Source of the DNA: CAYRGG01 sp964423745
Lineage (GTDB): Bacteria; Pseudomonadota; Gammaproteobacteria; Competibacterales; Competibacteraceae
Assembly (NCBI GenBank): GCA_964423745.1
Contig: CAYRGG010000015.1
Coordinates: 1-64,000 of the forward strand
DNA: 64,000 bases
Reading direction: 5' to 3'
This document shows, in pieces, positions 56,296-64,000 of this stretch (position 1 is its first letter; the number at the start of each line of letters is the position of its first letter). The translations under genes were made by a program, and so were the position numbers. The notes under the pieces were generated by a model that did not search any database, had not been told where the DNA came from, and saw only the letters and a program-made list of their open reading frames with translations.

Positions 56296-57231
56296 ATGAC
56301 TATGGCTGAGGGGCCATTTAATTCTAATAATCTACCTTCGACAGGAATGATCCCCATTCGTACGGTTGCTAGCTTAACGGGTGTCAACCCGGTAACGCTG
56401 CGAGCTTGGGAACGACGCTATGGACTCATCAAACCTGTACGTACACCCAAAGGTCATCGCCTCTATACCATGGAAGACGTGGATTTTATCAAACAAATTA
56501 TTGCTCTCTTGGAAAGAGGCATGTCCATTAGTCAGGTGGGGCAGGTTCTCGACGCCAGTGTGACAGAACAAGAAATAGAAAAGAATGAAGCTTTTGACCC
56601 TTGGCTGACGTTTCGGCAGCGACTCATTGAGCAAATCCATCAGTTCGATGAAAATGCCCTCAACGATATTTATAACGAAGCCTTAGCATCCTATCCCATC
56701 GATATTGTAACAAGCCACCTTATCGTACCCCTGTTACAGGAGCTCGGTGAGCGTTGGGAAACAGCCCAAGGCGGCGTTGCCGAGGAACATTTTTTTAGTG
56801 TTTTTCTACGTAACAAACTCGGCGCCCGTTTTCATCACCAAATGCGTGGCATTGAAGGGCCTAGATTGGTGGCGGCGTGTCTGCCAAGTGAGCAACACGA
56901 CGTGGGTCTACTGCTGTTCGCTTTGGCAGCCGCAGATCGCAATTATCGCGTTATCCTGTTGGGCGCCGATACGCCCTTGGAAGAGCTACCTAGGGTGGTA
57001 GAGCGGACCAATGCCCGCGCCGTTGTATTATCGGGTTCTGCTCAGATCGAACCACCTGTTGTTAACGTTTTGTTACCCACTTTATTACAACAAGTTACCG
57101 TGCCGATTTTTATCGGCGGTAAAGTGACCAACCGCTATACCCAAGAACTCAATGCCATAGGTACCGTATCACTGAGCGACGATTTGAGTATTGCCATGCG
57201 TCGCATTGATATTGTTCTTAACCCTCACTAA
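56296..57231 (+). CDS. MerR family regulator with cobalamin-binding domain (CarH/LitR/MlrA-like)
   Basis: 311 residues. The N-terminal MerR helix-turn-helix (RTVASLTGVNPVTLRAWERRYG) is followed by a B12-binding-2 helical cap and a Rossmann B12 domain. The cap has W154-x9-E164-H165, the motif of adenosylcobalamin light sensors of the CarH type. The cobalt-ligand region reads EQHDVG (H201), close to the usual D/ExHxxG. The residue after W154 is Glu rather than the His seen in Thermus CarH. It starts with a good GAGG box, is divergent from the peroxidase gene and precedes pta by 63 bases. Confidence 0.88.
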   Translation: MTMAEGPFNSNNLPSTGMIPIRTVASLTGVNPVTLRAWERRYGLIKPVRTPKGHRLYTMEDVDFIKQIIALLERGMSISQVGQVLDASVTEQEIEKNEAFDPWLTFRQRLIEQIHQFDENALNDIYNEALASYPIDIVTSHLIVPLLQELGERWETAQGGVAEEHFFSVFLRNKLGARFHHQMRGIEGPRLVAACLPSEQHDVGLLLFALAAADRNYRVILLGADTPLEELPRVVERTNARAVVLSGSAQIEPPVVNVLLPTLLQQVTVPIFIGGKVTNRYTQELNAIGTVSLSDDLSIAMRRIDIVLNPH

Positions 57232-57294
57232 GTTATATTGCTGGTTGAAACAACAACTACACCATCAATCCATTCAGCTAATTAGGAGTCAACC

Positions 57295-59454
57295 GTGGCT
57301 CAAGCGATTTTTGTGGTACCTACCGGGGAAGGCACGGGATTAACCACCGTCGCCCTAAGCCTAGTACATGCCTTAGATCGGCGCGGAATACCGGTCGGTT
57401 TTTGCAAACCCATTACGCAACTAGAGAATTATCCGCTTGGGCAGGAAACCTCCACCTATCTGGTGCGACACATTTCTAGCTTAAACCCTCCCGAACCATT
57501 GCCTTTAGCAAAGGCCGAAGAATTGCTAGGCGATGGCCGTGAAAATGAGCTGTTGGAAACTGTTTTTGCTCGTTTTCATAAAGCGGCTGAAGCAGCGAGT
57601 ATTGTCATCGTGGAAGGGCTTGTACCCATGCAAGGAAGCGCCTATGCCACCAGTATTAACGTAAAAATAGCTAAAAGTCTCGATGCGGATACCATTCTAG
57701 TGACCGCACCTGGTCATGATACACCGGAACAGTTACAAGAAATGCTAGAAATTGCAGCACAACCCTATGGCGGCATCACCCATCAACGCTTGCCCGGTTG
57801 TATTCTTAATTTTGTTAATGCACCGGTTGATGCTAGTGGCCGATTGCGTTTCGAATTTGCTTTCGAAAATAGTTCGTTGGACGATCAACCCTCTGAAGCT
57901 AACCTAGGACAGATGGCGAATTATGTGTCATGCCCCGTTTTTCAGACGCGTAAATTTCGTATGTTAGGTTGTATCCCATGGCAACGGGATTTGGTAGCGC
58001 CGCGGGTTAAGGATATCGTGCCCGTGGACGAAGCGGAACTTTTAAATGCCGGTGATCTTAGTCGGCGTGTCACCCATGTGGCGCTGGGGGCTCGCAACTT
58101 GGCTAACGGCTGCGCAAAGTATCGGTCAGGGGCTTTAATCATCACCCCAGGAGACCGGGAAGATGTGTTATTAGCCGCCTGCATGGCGGCTTTAAACGGT
58201 ACCCACATTGCTGCTTTAATACTTACCGGCAATTTACGACCTAACCAAGATATCTTGAAACTGTGTCGTCCAGGACTAGAGACAGGTCTACCTGTGTTGG
58301 CCATTCCTTATCATACCCTTGAGGCAGTGCTTGCCATTACCCGGCACACGTTAGAAATACCTTTGGATGATTACAATCGTATTCAACAGGTCGTGCATAC
58401 GGTAGCAGGTTATTTAAATTTAACTTGGATAGACGAAATTTTGACCCGTACCGATGAACGGCGGCTCAGTCCACCGGCTTTTCGATACAGCCTTGTGGAA
58501 CGGGCCCGCCAGGCTAATAAACGTATCATCCTGCCCGAAGGAGACGAACCACGCACCATCGAGGCGGCCATTGAATGTCAGCGGCGTGGTATTGCGCAAT
58601 GTATATTATTGGCAGAACCGGAACACATTCATCAAGCCGCTGCCCGTGCCGGTCTTGCGGTGCCGGAGACTATTGAAATCATCGATCCGACTCCCATGAT
58701 TCCTCGCTATATCGACCCTTTAGTTGCTTTACGTAAAGCCAAAGGGCTTACCCCGGAGATTGCGGAAGAACAGTTGCAAGACAGGGTCATGCTGGGCACC
58801 ATGATGCTGGCCCAAGGAGAAGTGGACGGACTAGTATCCGGCGCCGTGCATACCACCGCAAATACTATTCGCCCTGCGCTACAAGTGATTAAAACGGCCC
58901 CTGGCGCACGGCTTGTTTCGTCGATTTTTTTTATGTGTTTGCCCGAACAGGTTTTGATATACGGCGACTGCGCCATAAATCCCAATCCCAATGCTGAGGA
59001 TCTTGCCGACATCGCTATTCAGAGTGCTGAGTCCGCTAAAAATTTTGGCATTACACCGCGTATTGCCATGCTCAGTTATAGCACGGGCGTATCTGGCCAT
59101 GGGAGTGATGTAGAACGGGTAAAAGAGGCTACCCGAATAGCTCGGCAACGCTCTCCAGAACTTCTTATCGACGGGCCCTTGCAATACGACGCCGCCGCCA
59201 TCAAAGGGGTTGCGCAAAAAAAGGCGCCCAATAGTCAAGTGGCGGGACGCGCCACGGTGTTTATTTTTCCTGATCTCAACACCGGTAACACCACCTATAA
59301 AGCCGTGCAACGCAGCGCCAATGTGATTAGCATAGGCCCTATGTTGCAGGGTTTGAAAAAACCAGTGAATGATTTATCGCGAGGCGCCTTAGTAGAAGAC
59401 ATCGTGTTTACCATTGCCCTTACGGCGATTCAAGCAAAACAGATCAAACCCTAA
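57295..59454 (+). CDS. pta: Phosphate acetyltransferase
   Basis: 719 residues, long form: N-terminal BioD/P-loop-like domain (FVVPTGEGTGLTTVALSL), DRTGG regulatory domain, and C-terminal catalytic domain (from about 400, IILPEGDEPRTIEAA; SYSTGVSGHGSDVERVKEAT). It converts acetyl-CoA and phosphate to acetyl phosphate. GTG start with AGGAGT upstream. No ackA is nearby, which is unusual since pta and ackA are often paired. Confidence 0.95.
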   Translation: MAQAIFVVPTGEGTGLTTVALSLVHALDRRGIPVGFCKPITQLENYPLGQETSTYLVRHISSLNPPEPLPLAKAEELLGDGRENELLETVFARFHKAAEAASIVIVEGLVPMQGSAYATSINVKIAKSLDADTILVTAPGHDTPEQLQEMLEIAAQPYGGITHQRLPGCILNFVNAPVDASGRLRFEFAFENSSLDDQPSEANLGQMANYVSCPVFQTRKFRMLGCIPWQRDLVAPRVKDIVPVDEAELLNAGDLSRRVTHVALGARNLANGCAKYRSGALIITPGDREDVLLAACMAALNGTHIAALILTGNLRPNQDILKLCRPGLETGLPVLAIPYHTLEAVLAITRHTLEIPLDDYNRIQQVVHTVAGYLNLTWIDEILTRTDERRLSPPAFRYSLVERARQANKRIILPEGDEPRTIEAAIECQRRGIAQCILLAEPEHIHQAAARAGLAVPETIEIIDPTPMIPRYIDPLVALRKAKGLTPEIAEEQLQDRVMLGTMMLAQGEVDGLVSGAVHTTANTIRPALQVIKTAPGARLVSSIFFMCLPEQVLIYGDCAINPNPNAEDLADIAIQSAESAKNFGITPRIAMLSYSTGVSGHGSDVERVKEATRIARQRSPELLIDGPLQYDAAAIKGVAQKKAPNSQVAGRATVFIFPDLNTGNTTYKAVQRSANVISIGPMLQGLKKPVNDLSRGALVEDIVFTIALTAIQAKQIKP

Positions 59455-60118
59455 AAACACCATGCCCAATAAAATTTACCAGATGTAACATTTTTTTTTG
59501 GCTCTTCGACAACCCATATTTTTTATTGTCAAATTAAAAATAAATACTTTTGTCTGTAAGTTAATAGAGTTTTTTCATAGGCTTAACGATCAAGGCGGAA
59601 AGCTCTAGTTTTTTGTTATAGGGGTTTGAGCGCCTTTTTCCTTAAATAAGACGAGGTTTCTTAGCATTGACGTCTTGTCTATATACTGGGAAAGTAGTTT
59701 TCTGATCCCATACGATGCAAGTAAATAAGGCAATTAGTTTGTCTGCGAATCTTCCCTACAGCTGAGTAGATAAAAAATTAGCAGCGCATTGAGCTAATTT
59801 AATAAATTCATATAAATATCATTGGACAGCAACAACCTAGTTTGTTAAAGCGCGTTAAGATTTGGTTATGTTTATTTTAAGATCAAGACACTTTGATGTA
59901 ACCTTGGCAAACTTAATTACATTTTCTTGAACAAAACTTATATGAGAAGCCTGTAAATTATAGTTAACGAACCGCTTTTATCATATTGCGTCAATAGTCA
60001 AATTTAAGAACACATCTTGCAACAAATAAATTAATAGAAAGTGCTGTTGCTAAAAGACTTAGAAAATTTTTAATAGAAAAGTCAAAAGTTTTACTTAGAT
60101 TAGAGTAGGTATAAGATT
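59455..60118. other. Long AT-rich gene-free region
   Basis: About 660 bases without a credible coding frame, clearly richer in A and T than its surroundings. I looked for promoters, terminators and small RNA structures and saw only scattered AT-rich hexamers, an incomplete inverted repeat (GCAACA at 60018 and TGTTGC at 60044) and no firm sigma-54 or sigma-70 site. It may hold the promoter of the ExeA-like gene and unannotated regulatory RNA. Confidence 0.5.
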
Positions 60119-60997
60119 ATGTATGAAGCATTTTACGGATTTCGAGAAAAACCGTTTTCTATCGTTCCAGATCCTGAGTTTTTATTTTTAAGCCAAAAGC
60201 ACCGGCAAGCCCTTACGATGCTTGAGTATGGTCTCTTGAGCCAAACTAGCTTTACCGTAGTGACGGGTGAAATCGGATCAGGTAAAACTACATTAATACG
60301 CAAGCTGTTGCAAAGAATCGATGAAGGCATCACCGTTGGGTTGATAGCAAATACCCAATTTGATTCCTTTGAAGAACTATTCCGTTGGATTTTGTTTGCC
60401 TTCGAACTTGAATATCGTGGTAAAGAAAAGGTTGAGCTTTATCATACTTTTACTGATTTTCTTATTAAAGAATATAGCGAAGGGCGCCACGTCATATTGA
60501 TTATCGACGAAGCTCAACATCTTGGCCCAGAGATGCTTGAACAGCTGCGTATGTTGTCCAACGTCAATGCTGATAAGTATCAACTTTTACAGTTAATGCT
60601 AATTGGTCAACCGAATTTGCGTGATTTGCTGCGCCGACCCGAGCTACAACAATTTGCGCAACGTATTGCGGTAGATTTTCATCTTGAGCCCCTTAACTTA
60701 GAGGAAACAGGCGATTACATCCGTCATAGACTTTGCACAGCTGGTGGAGAGCCAAATTTAATCGACCAAGATGCGTATCCACTCATCTGGCGCTGTACGC
60801 GCGGTGTGCCAAGACTGATTAACGTGCTGTGTGAAACAGCCTTGGTTTATGGCTTTGCAGAACAAGAACCCCGTATCACTGAAGAAATGATTAGGGAAGC
60901 TATCCATGATAAACAAACAGGTTTATCGTTGATCCATGAAGAGCAAGATCAAGACAATTCTAAACCTGCTAAAGTGGTTGCTTCCCACAATGCATGA
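60119..60997 (+). CDS. ExeA/GspA-like AAA ATPase
   Basis: 292 residues. MYEAFYGFREKPFSIVPDPE at the start is shared with ExeA/GspA, MshM and XrtA-associated ATPases. Walker A is GEIGSGKTT (50-58) and Walker B LIIDEAQHL (D130, E131). Such proteins help install secretion or polysaccharide machinery. The C-terminal peptidoglycan-binding region and membrane segment of GspA are absent, so the protein ends after the ATPase domain. It is alone here, with no secretion or exosortase genes in view. Confidence 0.88.
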   Translation: MYEAFYGFREKPFSIVPDPEFLFLSQKHRQALTMLEYGLLSQTSFTVVTGEIGSGKTTLIRKLLQRIDEGITVGLIANTQFDSFEELFRWILFAFELEYRGKEKVELYHTFTDFLIKEYSEGRHVILIIDEAQHLGPEMLEQLRMLSNVNADKYQLLQLMLIGQPNLRDLLRRPELQQFAQRIAVDFHLEPLNLEETGDYIRHRLCTAGGEPNLIDQDAYPLIWRCTRGVPRLINVLCETALVYGFAEQEPRITEEMIREAIHDKQTGLSLIHEEQDQDNSKPAKVVASHNA

Positions 60998-61083
60998 GCT
61001 ATAGAAGTTGTTTCTAAAACTCGCGACGTTGATAATAATAAGTCGTATAAAGCGCATTTACGTAGCGCAACTAGAAAAGTAAT

Positions 61084-61120
61084 AAAAAGCCTATGTAAGT
61101 TTCTCATACATAGGCTTTTT
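61084..61120. terminator. Bidirectional terminator between the ExeA-like gene and truA
   Basis: A 14-bp stem (61084-61097 with 61107-61120; core GCCTATGTA / TACATAGGC) closes a nine-base loop, with A-run before and T-run after, so it can end transcription of both convergent genes. Confidence 0.9.
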
Positions 61121-61146
61121 TTATCGCGTGGTAGTTACAATGGGTT

Positions 61147-61923
61147 TTAGAAACTGTTTTTGAGATGGCCAGTTAAACCAAATTCAGCGGGATACTGGAT
61201 GCGCTGCAAATAAAGACCCTGAGCTGGAGCAGTAACCCCCCCCAACGCTCGGTTACGGGCTTTTAATAGATCTTGGGTCCAATTTATTGGCTGTTCTCCA
61301 CGGCCAATGGCCATCAACACACCCACCACATTACGCACCATATGATGCAAAAAACCGTTGGCCTCCATTTCAACAATAATGTGATCATCGTGGCGCTCTA
61401 CCGTTAAACGGTATACTGTACGGATAGGACTTTTTGCTTGACAACCGCTAGCGCGAAAAGTCGTAAAATCGTGCTCACCCAACAAATACTTAGCCGCTTC
61501 GGCCATACGTTCATGATCAAGAGGATTGCGTTGCCAGGTTGCTCGATGACGTTGCAACGCTGAACGATGGGGGCGATTTAAAATAATATAGCGGTAGCAT
61601 CGAGACAGGGCAGAAAATCGGGCGTGAAAAGTCTTTGTAACGGGTTGCGCCCATAGCAGACTGATATCGTCTGGTAAATTAGAATTGACCCCTAACAGCC
61701 AAGACCGTAACGAGCGTTGGGCGTACGTATCGAAATGCACCACTTGCTCGATACCGTGAACACCTGCATCGGTTCGCCCTCCACAAACGGTGTCTACCGC
61801 ATGTGCCGCTACTCGCGATAGGGCCTTTTCTAAACAGCCCTGCACGGTACGTACACCAGCTTGTTGAATTTGCCAACCGCGGAAATTAGAACCATCATAT
61901 TCTATACCCAATGCTATCCGCAT
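61147..61923 (-). CDS. truA: tRNA pseudouridine(38-40) synthase
   Basis: 258 residues with the catalytic Asp in GGRTDAGVHGIEQVVHFD, the N-terminal ALGIEYDGSNFRGWQIQ and the MVRNVVGVLMAIGRG C-terminal signature. It makes pseudouridine at positions 38-40 of tRNAs. Divergent from the small membrane gene. Confidence 0.96.
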   Translation of the reverse strand: MRIALGIEYDGSNFRGWQIQQAGVRTVQGCLEKALSRVAAHAVDTVCGGRTDAGVHGIEQVVHFDTYAQRSLRSWLLGVNSNLPDDISLLWAQPVTKTFHARFSALSRCYRYIILNRPHRSALQRHRATWQRNPLDHERMAEAAKYLLGEHDFTTFRASGCQAKSPIRTVYRLTVERHDDHIIVEMEANGFLHHMVRNVVGVLMAIGRGEQPINWTQDLLKARNRALGGVTAPAQGLYLQRIQYPAEFGLTGHLKNSF

Positions 61924-62004
61924 GGATCACCCTTCTTTATTATTTGTACCAGCAAAAAAGCACTTTGCAGTTCTGGACATTGCATGCTGATGACGAGACC
62001 ACCC

Positions 62005-62253
62005 ATGAAGGATTACGCTAAGAAACCCTATCATCACAAGACAATGGCTGATGAAGATACGACCCGTTATGGACCGAAAAAGCCACAACGTGGAGATGTT
62101 TTTATTTTACTTTTGATCTTTGCCGTATTTTTACTGGATTCACCCTTTTTCCAGTGGTGGGCCACCGCTGAACGCGCCTGGTACCTTCCCTATTTGGTTT
62201 GGGGAGGCGTCATTTTGTTGATCTATTTTTGCCAGCGCAACTATTATCCATGA
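62005..62253 (+). CDS. Small membrane protein preceding SLC5-histidine kinase (CbrX-like)
   Basis: About 82 residues: a polar basic N-terminus (MKDYAKKPYHHKTM), then two hydrophobic segments (VFILLLIFAVFLLDS and YLVWGGVILLIYFCQ). Its stop overlaps the start of the next gene as ATGA, so translation is probably coupled. In Pseudomonas a small protein, CbrX, stands in the same place before cbrA; this may be its counterpart. Starts at 61984 or 62044 are also possible. Confidence 0.7.
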   Translation: MKDYAKKPYHHKTMADEDTTRYGPKKPQRGDVFILLLIFAVFLLDSPFFQWWATAERAWYLPYLVWGGVILLIYFCQRNYYP

Positions 62254-64000
62254 CCTTCAATTTAACCACGCTTTTTCTAGCCTCACTGATTTATCTATCG
62301 GTGTTGTTTTTTATCGCTTATGCAACCGAGCGGGGCTGGATTGCTAGACGGATAGTGCGTCATCCTTTGATCTATACTTTATCCCTGGGCGTTTATGCTA
62401 CATCTTGGAGCTATTACGGCAGTATCGGTTTTGCTGAAAGCCAGGGGTTTTTATTTCTCGCCATATACGTTGGACCTACCCTCGCTTTTATCCTAACGCC
62501 TTTACTGCTGGCGCCTATTTTACGCTTGATCCGCGACTATCAGCTCACCTCTCTCGCCGATTTGTTCGCGTTTCGTTACAGCAGTCAATTTGCTGGGGTC
62601 TTAGTGACACTGTTTATGTTGGTGGGCACGCTCCCTTACATTGCCCTGCAAATCCGCGCCGTTACCGAATCCATGCGTATACTGACTCATAACCAGCCGC
62701 CGGTGGAATTGGGGTTGTTGTTTTGCATTACCCTAACAGTATTCGCCATTTTATTTGGCGCTCGCCATATCTCGCCACGGGAAAAACACGAAGGACTTGT
62801 AGTGGCCATTGCGTTTGAATCGTTGGTCAAAATAACGGCTATGTTGAGCATTGGGTTATTCGCATTATGGGGGGTTTTTGATGGTCCTCGAGACTTAAAT
62901 CGATGGCTTATCTTAAATCCTGAAGCACTACAAGCCCTCTACGAACCATTACAAGAAGGACCTTGGATGACTTTGGTGTTGTTGTCTTTTTGCGCTGCTT
63001 TTTTATTACCTCGCCAATTTCATATGAGTTTTGTAGAAAACCTGCAACGGGGTTCTCTATCATCAGCAGCTTGGGGGTTTCCCCTCTTTTTACTATTATT
63101 CAACTTAGCGATTCCCCCGATTTTATGGGCTAGCCAAGTGCTAAAACCTGCTACCCCTGCCGATTATTATGTGCTGGGTATTACCCAGTTTAGCGATAAT
63201 CCACTCCTGCCATTTATCGCTTTTATCGGCGGGCTATCTGCTGCCAGCGCCATGGTCATCGTTACTACCCTGGCTTTAGCCCAAATGGCCCTCAATCATT
63301 TATTATTACCTGCCAGCTATCCCGATCCAGCCGTGGATATGTACCGCTGGTTATTGTGGGGACGGCGCACGTTGATCGCCCTACTCATTCTCACCAGCTA
63401 TGGCTTGTATGTGGTACTGGAACGCAGCACGGGTCTAGTCCAGCTGGGGTTGATTTCGTTTGTGGCCGTCGCCCAGTTTTTGCCGGGTCTTGCTGGCGTG
63501 TTGTTTTGGCGTCGGGCGACAAGGGCGGGCTTCCTGGTGGGCCTCATGGGAGGTAGCACCATTTGGTACACCACCTTACTGATGCCGTTGATGGAGCGCT
63601 CCGGCATTATTCTAAGCCAATTTGATCTTATGCAAGCCCTCGGGGTTGCCGATCAAAATCTTTGGGAATTTGTTACTTTTTGGTCGCTTTCTATTAATAC
63701 ACTGCTATTTGTCGGCGTATCCCTGGTCACCCACCAAGATGCCAACGAACGCCGCGCTGCCGCCGCCTGTTTCCAAGACCCAAGTTTCTTAACCGCTCAG
63801 GGTCTCTCGGTTCCTCATTCTCCCCGAGATTTTAGCGCCCAATTGGCCCGCACTATAGGCTCTACCGCTGCCTTTAACGAAGTCTCAAAAGCCCTTAAAG
63901 ATTTGCAGATGGGCTTAGATGAAAACCGATTACCTCAATTACAAGCATTGCGCGATCGTATCGAGCGTAATCTATCGGGTATGTTAGGCCCCATACTGGC
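62250..64000 (+). CDS. SLC5 transporter-domain sensor histidine kinase, CbrA-like (partial)
   Basis: The frame is open from an ATG overlapping the previous stop to the window end, giving 583 residues so far. The protein begins MTFNLTTLFLASLIYLSVLF and has about 13 membrane helices like PutP, including YATSWSYYGSIGFAES and AFRYSSQFAG. After the last helix comes a cytoplasmic linker (ARTIGSTAAFNEVSKAL). This is the layout of CbrA-type kinases, in which a solute-symporter domain is joined to PAS and kinase domains; the kinase part lies beyond the window, so the assignment is partly inferred. Confidence 0.82.
   Translation, partial: MTFNLTTLFLASLIYLSVLFFIAYATERGWIARRIVRHPLIYTLSLGVYATSWSYYGSIGFAESQGFLFLAIYVGPTLAFILTPLLLAPILRLIRDYQLTSLADLFAFRYSSQFAGVLVTLFMLVGTLPYIALQIRAVTESMRILTHNQPPVELGLLFCITLTVFAILFGARHISPREKHEGLVVAIAFESLVKITAMLSIGLFALWGVFDGPRDLNRWLILNPEALQALYEPLQEGPWMTLVLLSFCAAFLLPRQFHMSFVENLQRGSLSSAAWGFPLFLLLFNLAIPPILWASQVLKPATPADYYVLGITQFSDNPLLPFIAFIGGLSAASAMVIVTTLALAQMALNHLLLPASYPDPAVDMYRWLLWGRRTLIALLILTSYGLYVVLERSTGLVQLGLISFVAVAQFLPGLAGVLFWRRATRAGFLVGLMGGSTIWYTTLLMPLMERSGIILSQFDLMQALGVADQNLWEFVTFWSLSINTLLFVGVSLVTHQDANERRAAAACFQDPSFLTAQGLSVPHSPRDFSAQLARTIGSTAAFNEVSKALKDLQMGLDENRLPQLQALRDRIERNLSGMLGPIL

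Overview
The window is a stretch of gammaproteobacterial chromosome with dense, mostly housekeeping gene content. The evidence is the EF-P/EpmA/EpmB set, the atpIBEFHAGDC-glmU order next to parA-parB-rsmG, a YcgL-family protein, RsmE, TruA, HtpX, class I fumarase and a FimX-like protein. The combination of GTP-type PEP carboxykinase, ammeMemoRadiSam genes and an SLC5-histidine kinase sensor fits a free-living environmental lineage, but I cannot name a genus. Genes were called from reading frames, motifs, start-site context and neighbours; no database search was possible.

Layout. 1-6017: a transposase remnant, an AraC-type regulator and a proline catabolism unit (putA, a 35-residue membrane peptide, putP, terminator). 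6053-7518: a beta-hydroxyacid dehydrogenase and a DUF2283/DUF4258 toxin-antitoxin-like pair. 7573-10932: a thiamine thiazole operon (thiO-thiS-thiG-thiF/rhodanese) behind a TPP riboswitch and a good sigma-70 promoter. 11124-13769: a PatZ-type protein acetyltransferase. 13848-18643: a divergent cluster with a pterin-synthase-like protein lacking key residues, a reductase, a glycosyltransferase and a methyltransferase, facing a CDP-alcohol phosphotransferase and a YceI protein. 18711-25695: PEP carboxykinase, the EF-P modification genes and a FimX-like degenerate GGDEF/EAL protein. 25729-25770: a tetranucleotide microsatellite. 25767-28732: htpX, queA, tRNA-Leu(CAA) and an NRDE protein. 28809-32127: the complete ammeMemoRadiSam set with a CPBP protease. 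32131-42964: glmU, the full ATP synthase operon, parB, parA and rsmG.

43066-46157 holds ycgL and an AT-rich restriction-modification island (ribbon-helix-helix protein, HNH nuclease, cytosine-5 methyltransferase) with a phased operator-like repeat in front of it. 46224-59454 carries a dienoyl-CoA isomerase-like protein, fumarase, a CBS protein, a SNF2 helicase/SWIM zinc-finger pair, exonuclease III, rsmE, a DUF3429 protein, a periplasmic glutathione peroxidase, a MerR/cobalamin-binding regulator and pta. 59455-60118 is an AT-rich gene-free gap. 60119-64000 holds an ExeA-like ATPase, truA, a small membrane protein and the start of a CbrA-like SLC5-histidine kinase that runs off the window.

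The least explained pieces are the pterin-like cluster (13848-17190), the ammeMemoRadiSam cluster, the small membrane proteins placed directly before both SLC5-type genes, the MerR/B12 regulator with a CarH-like W-x9-EH motif, and the island with its 10-bp-phased half-sites.
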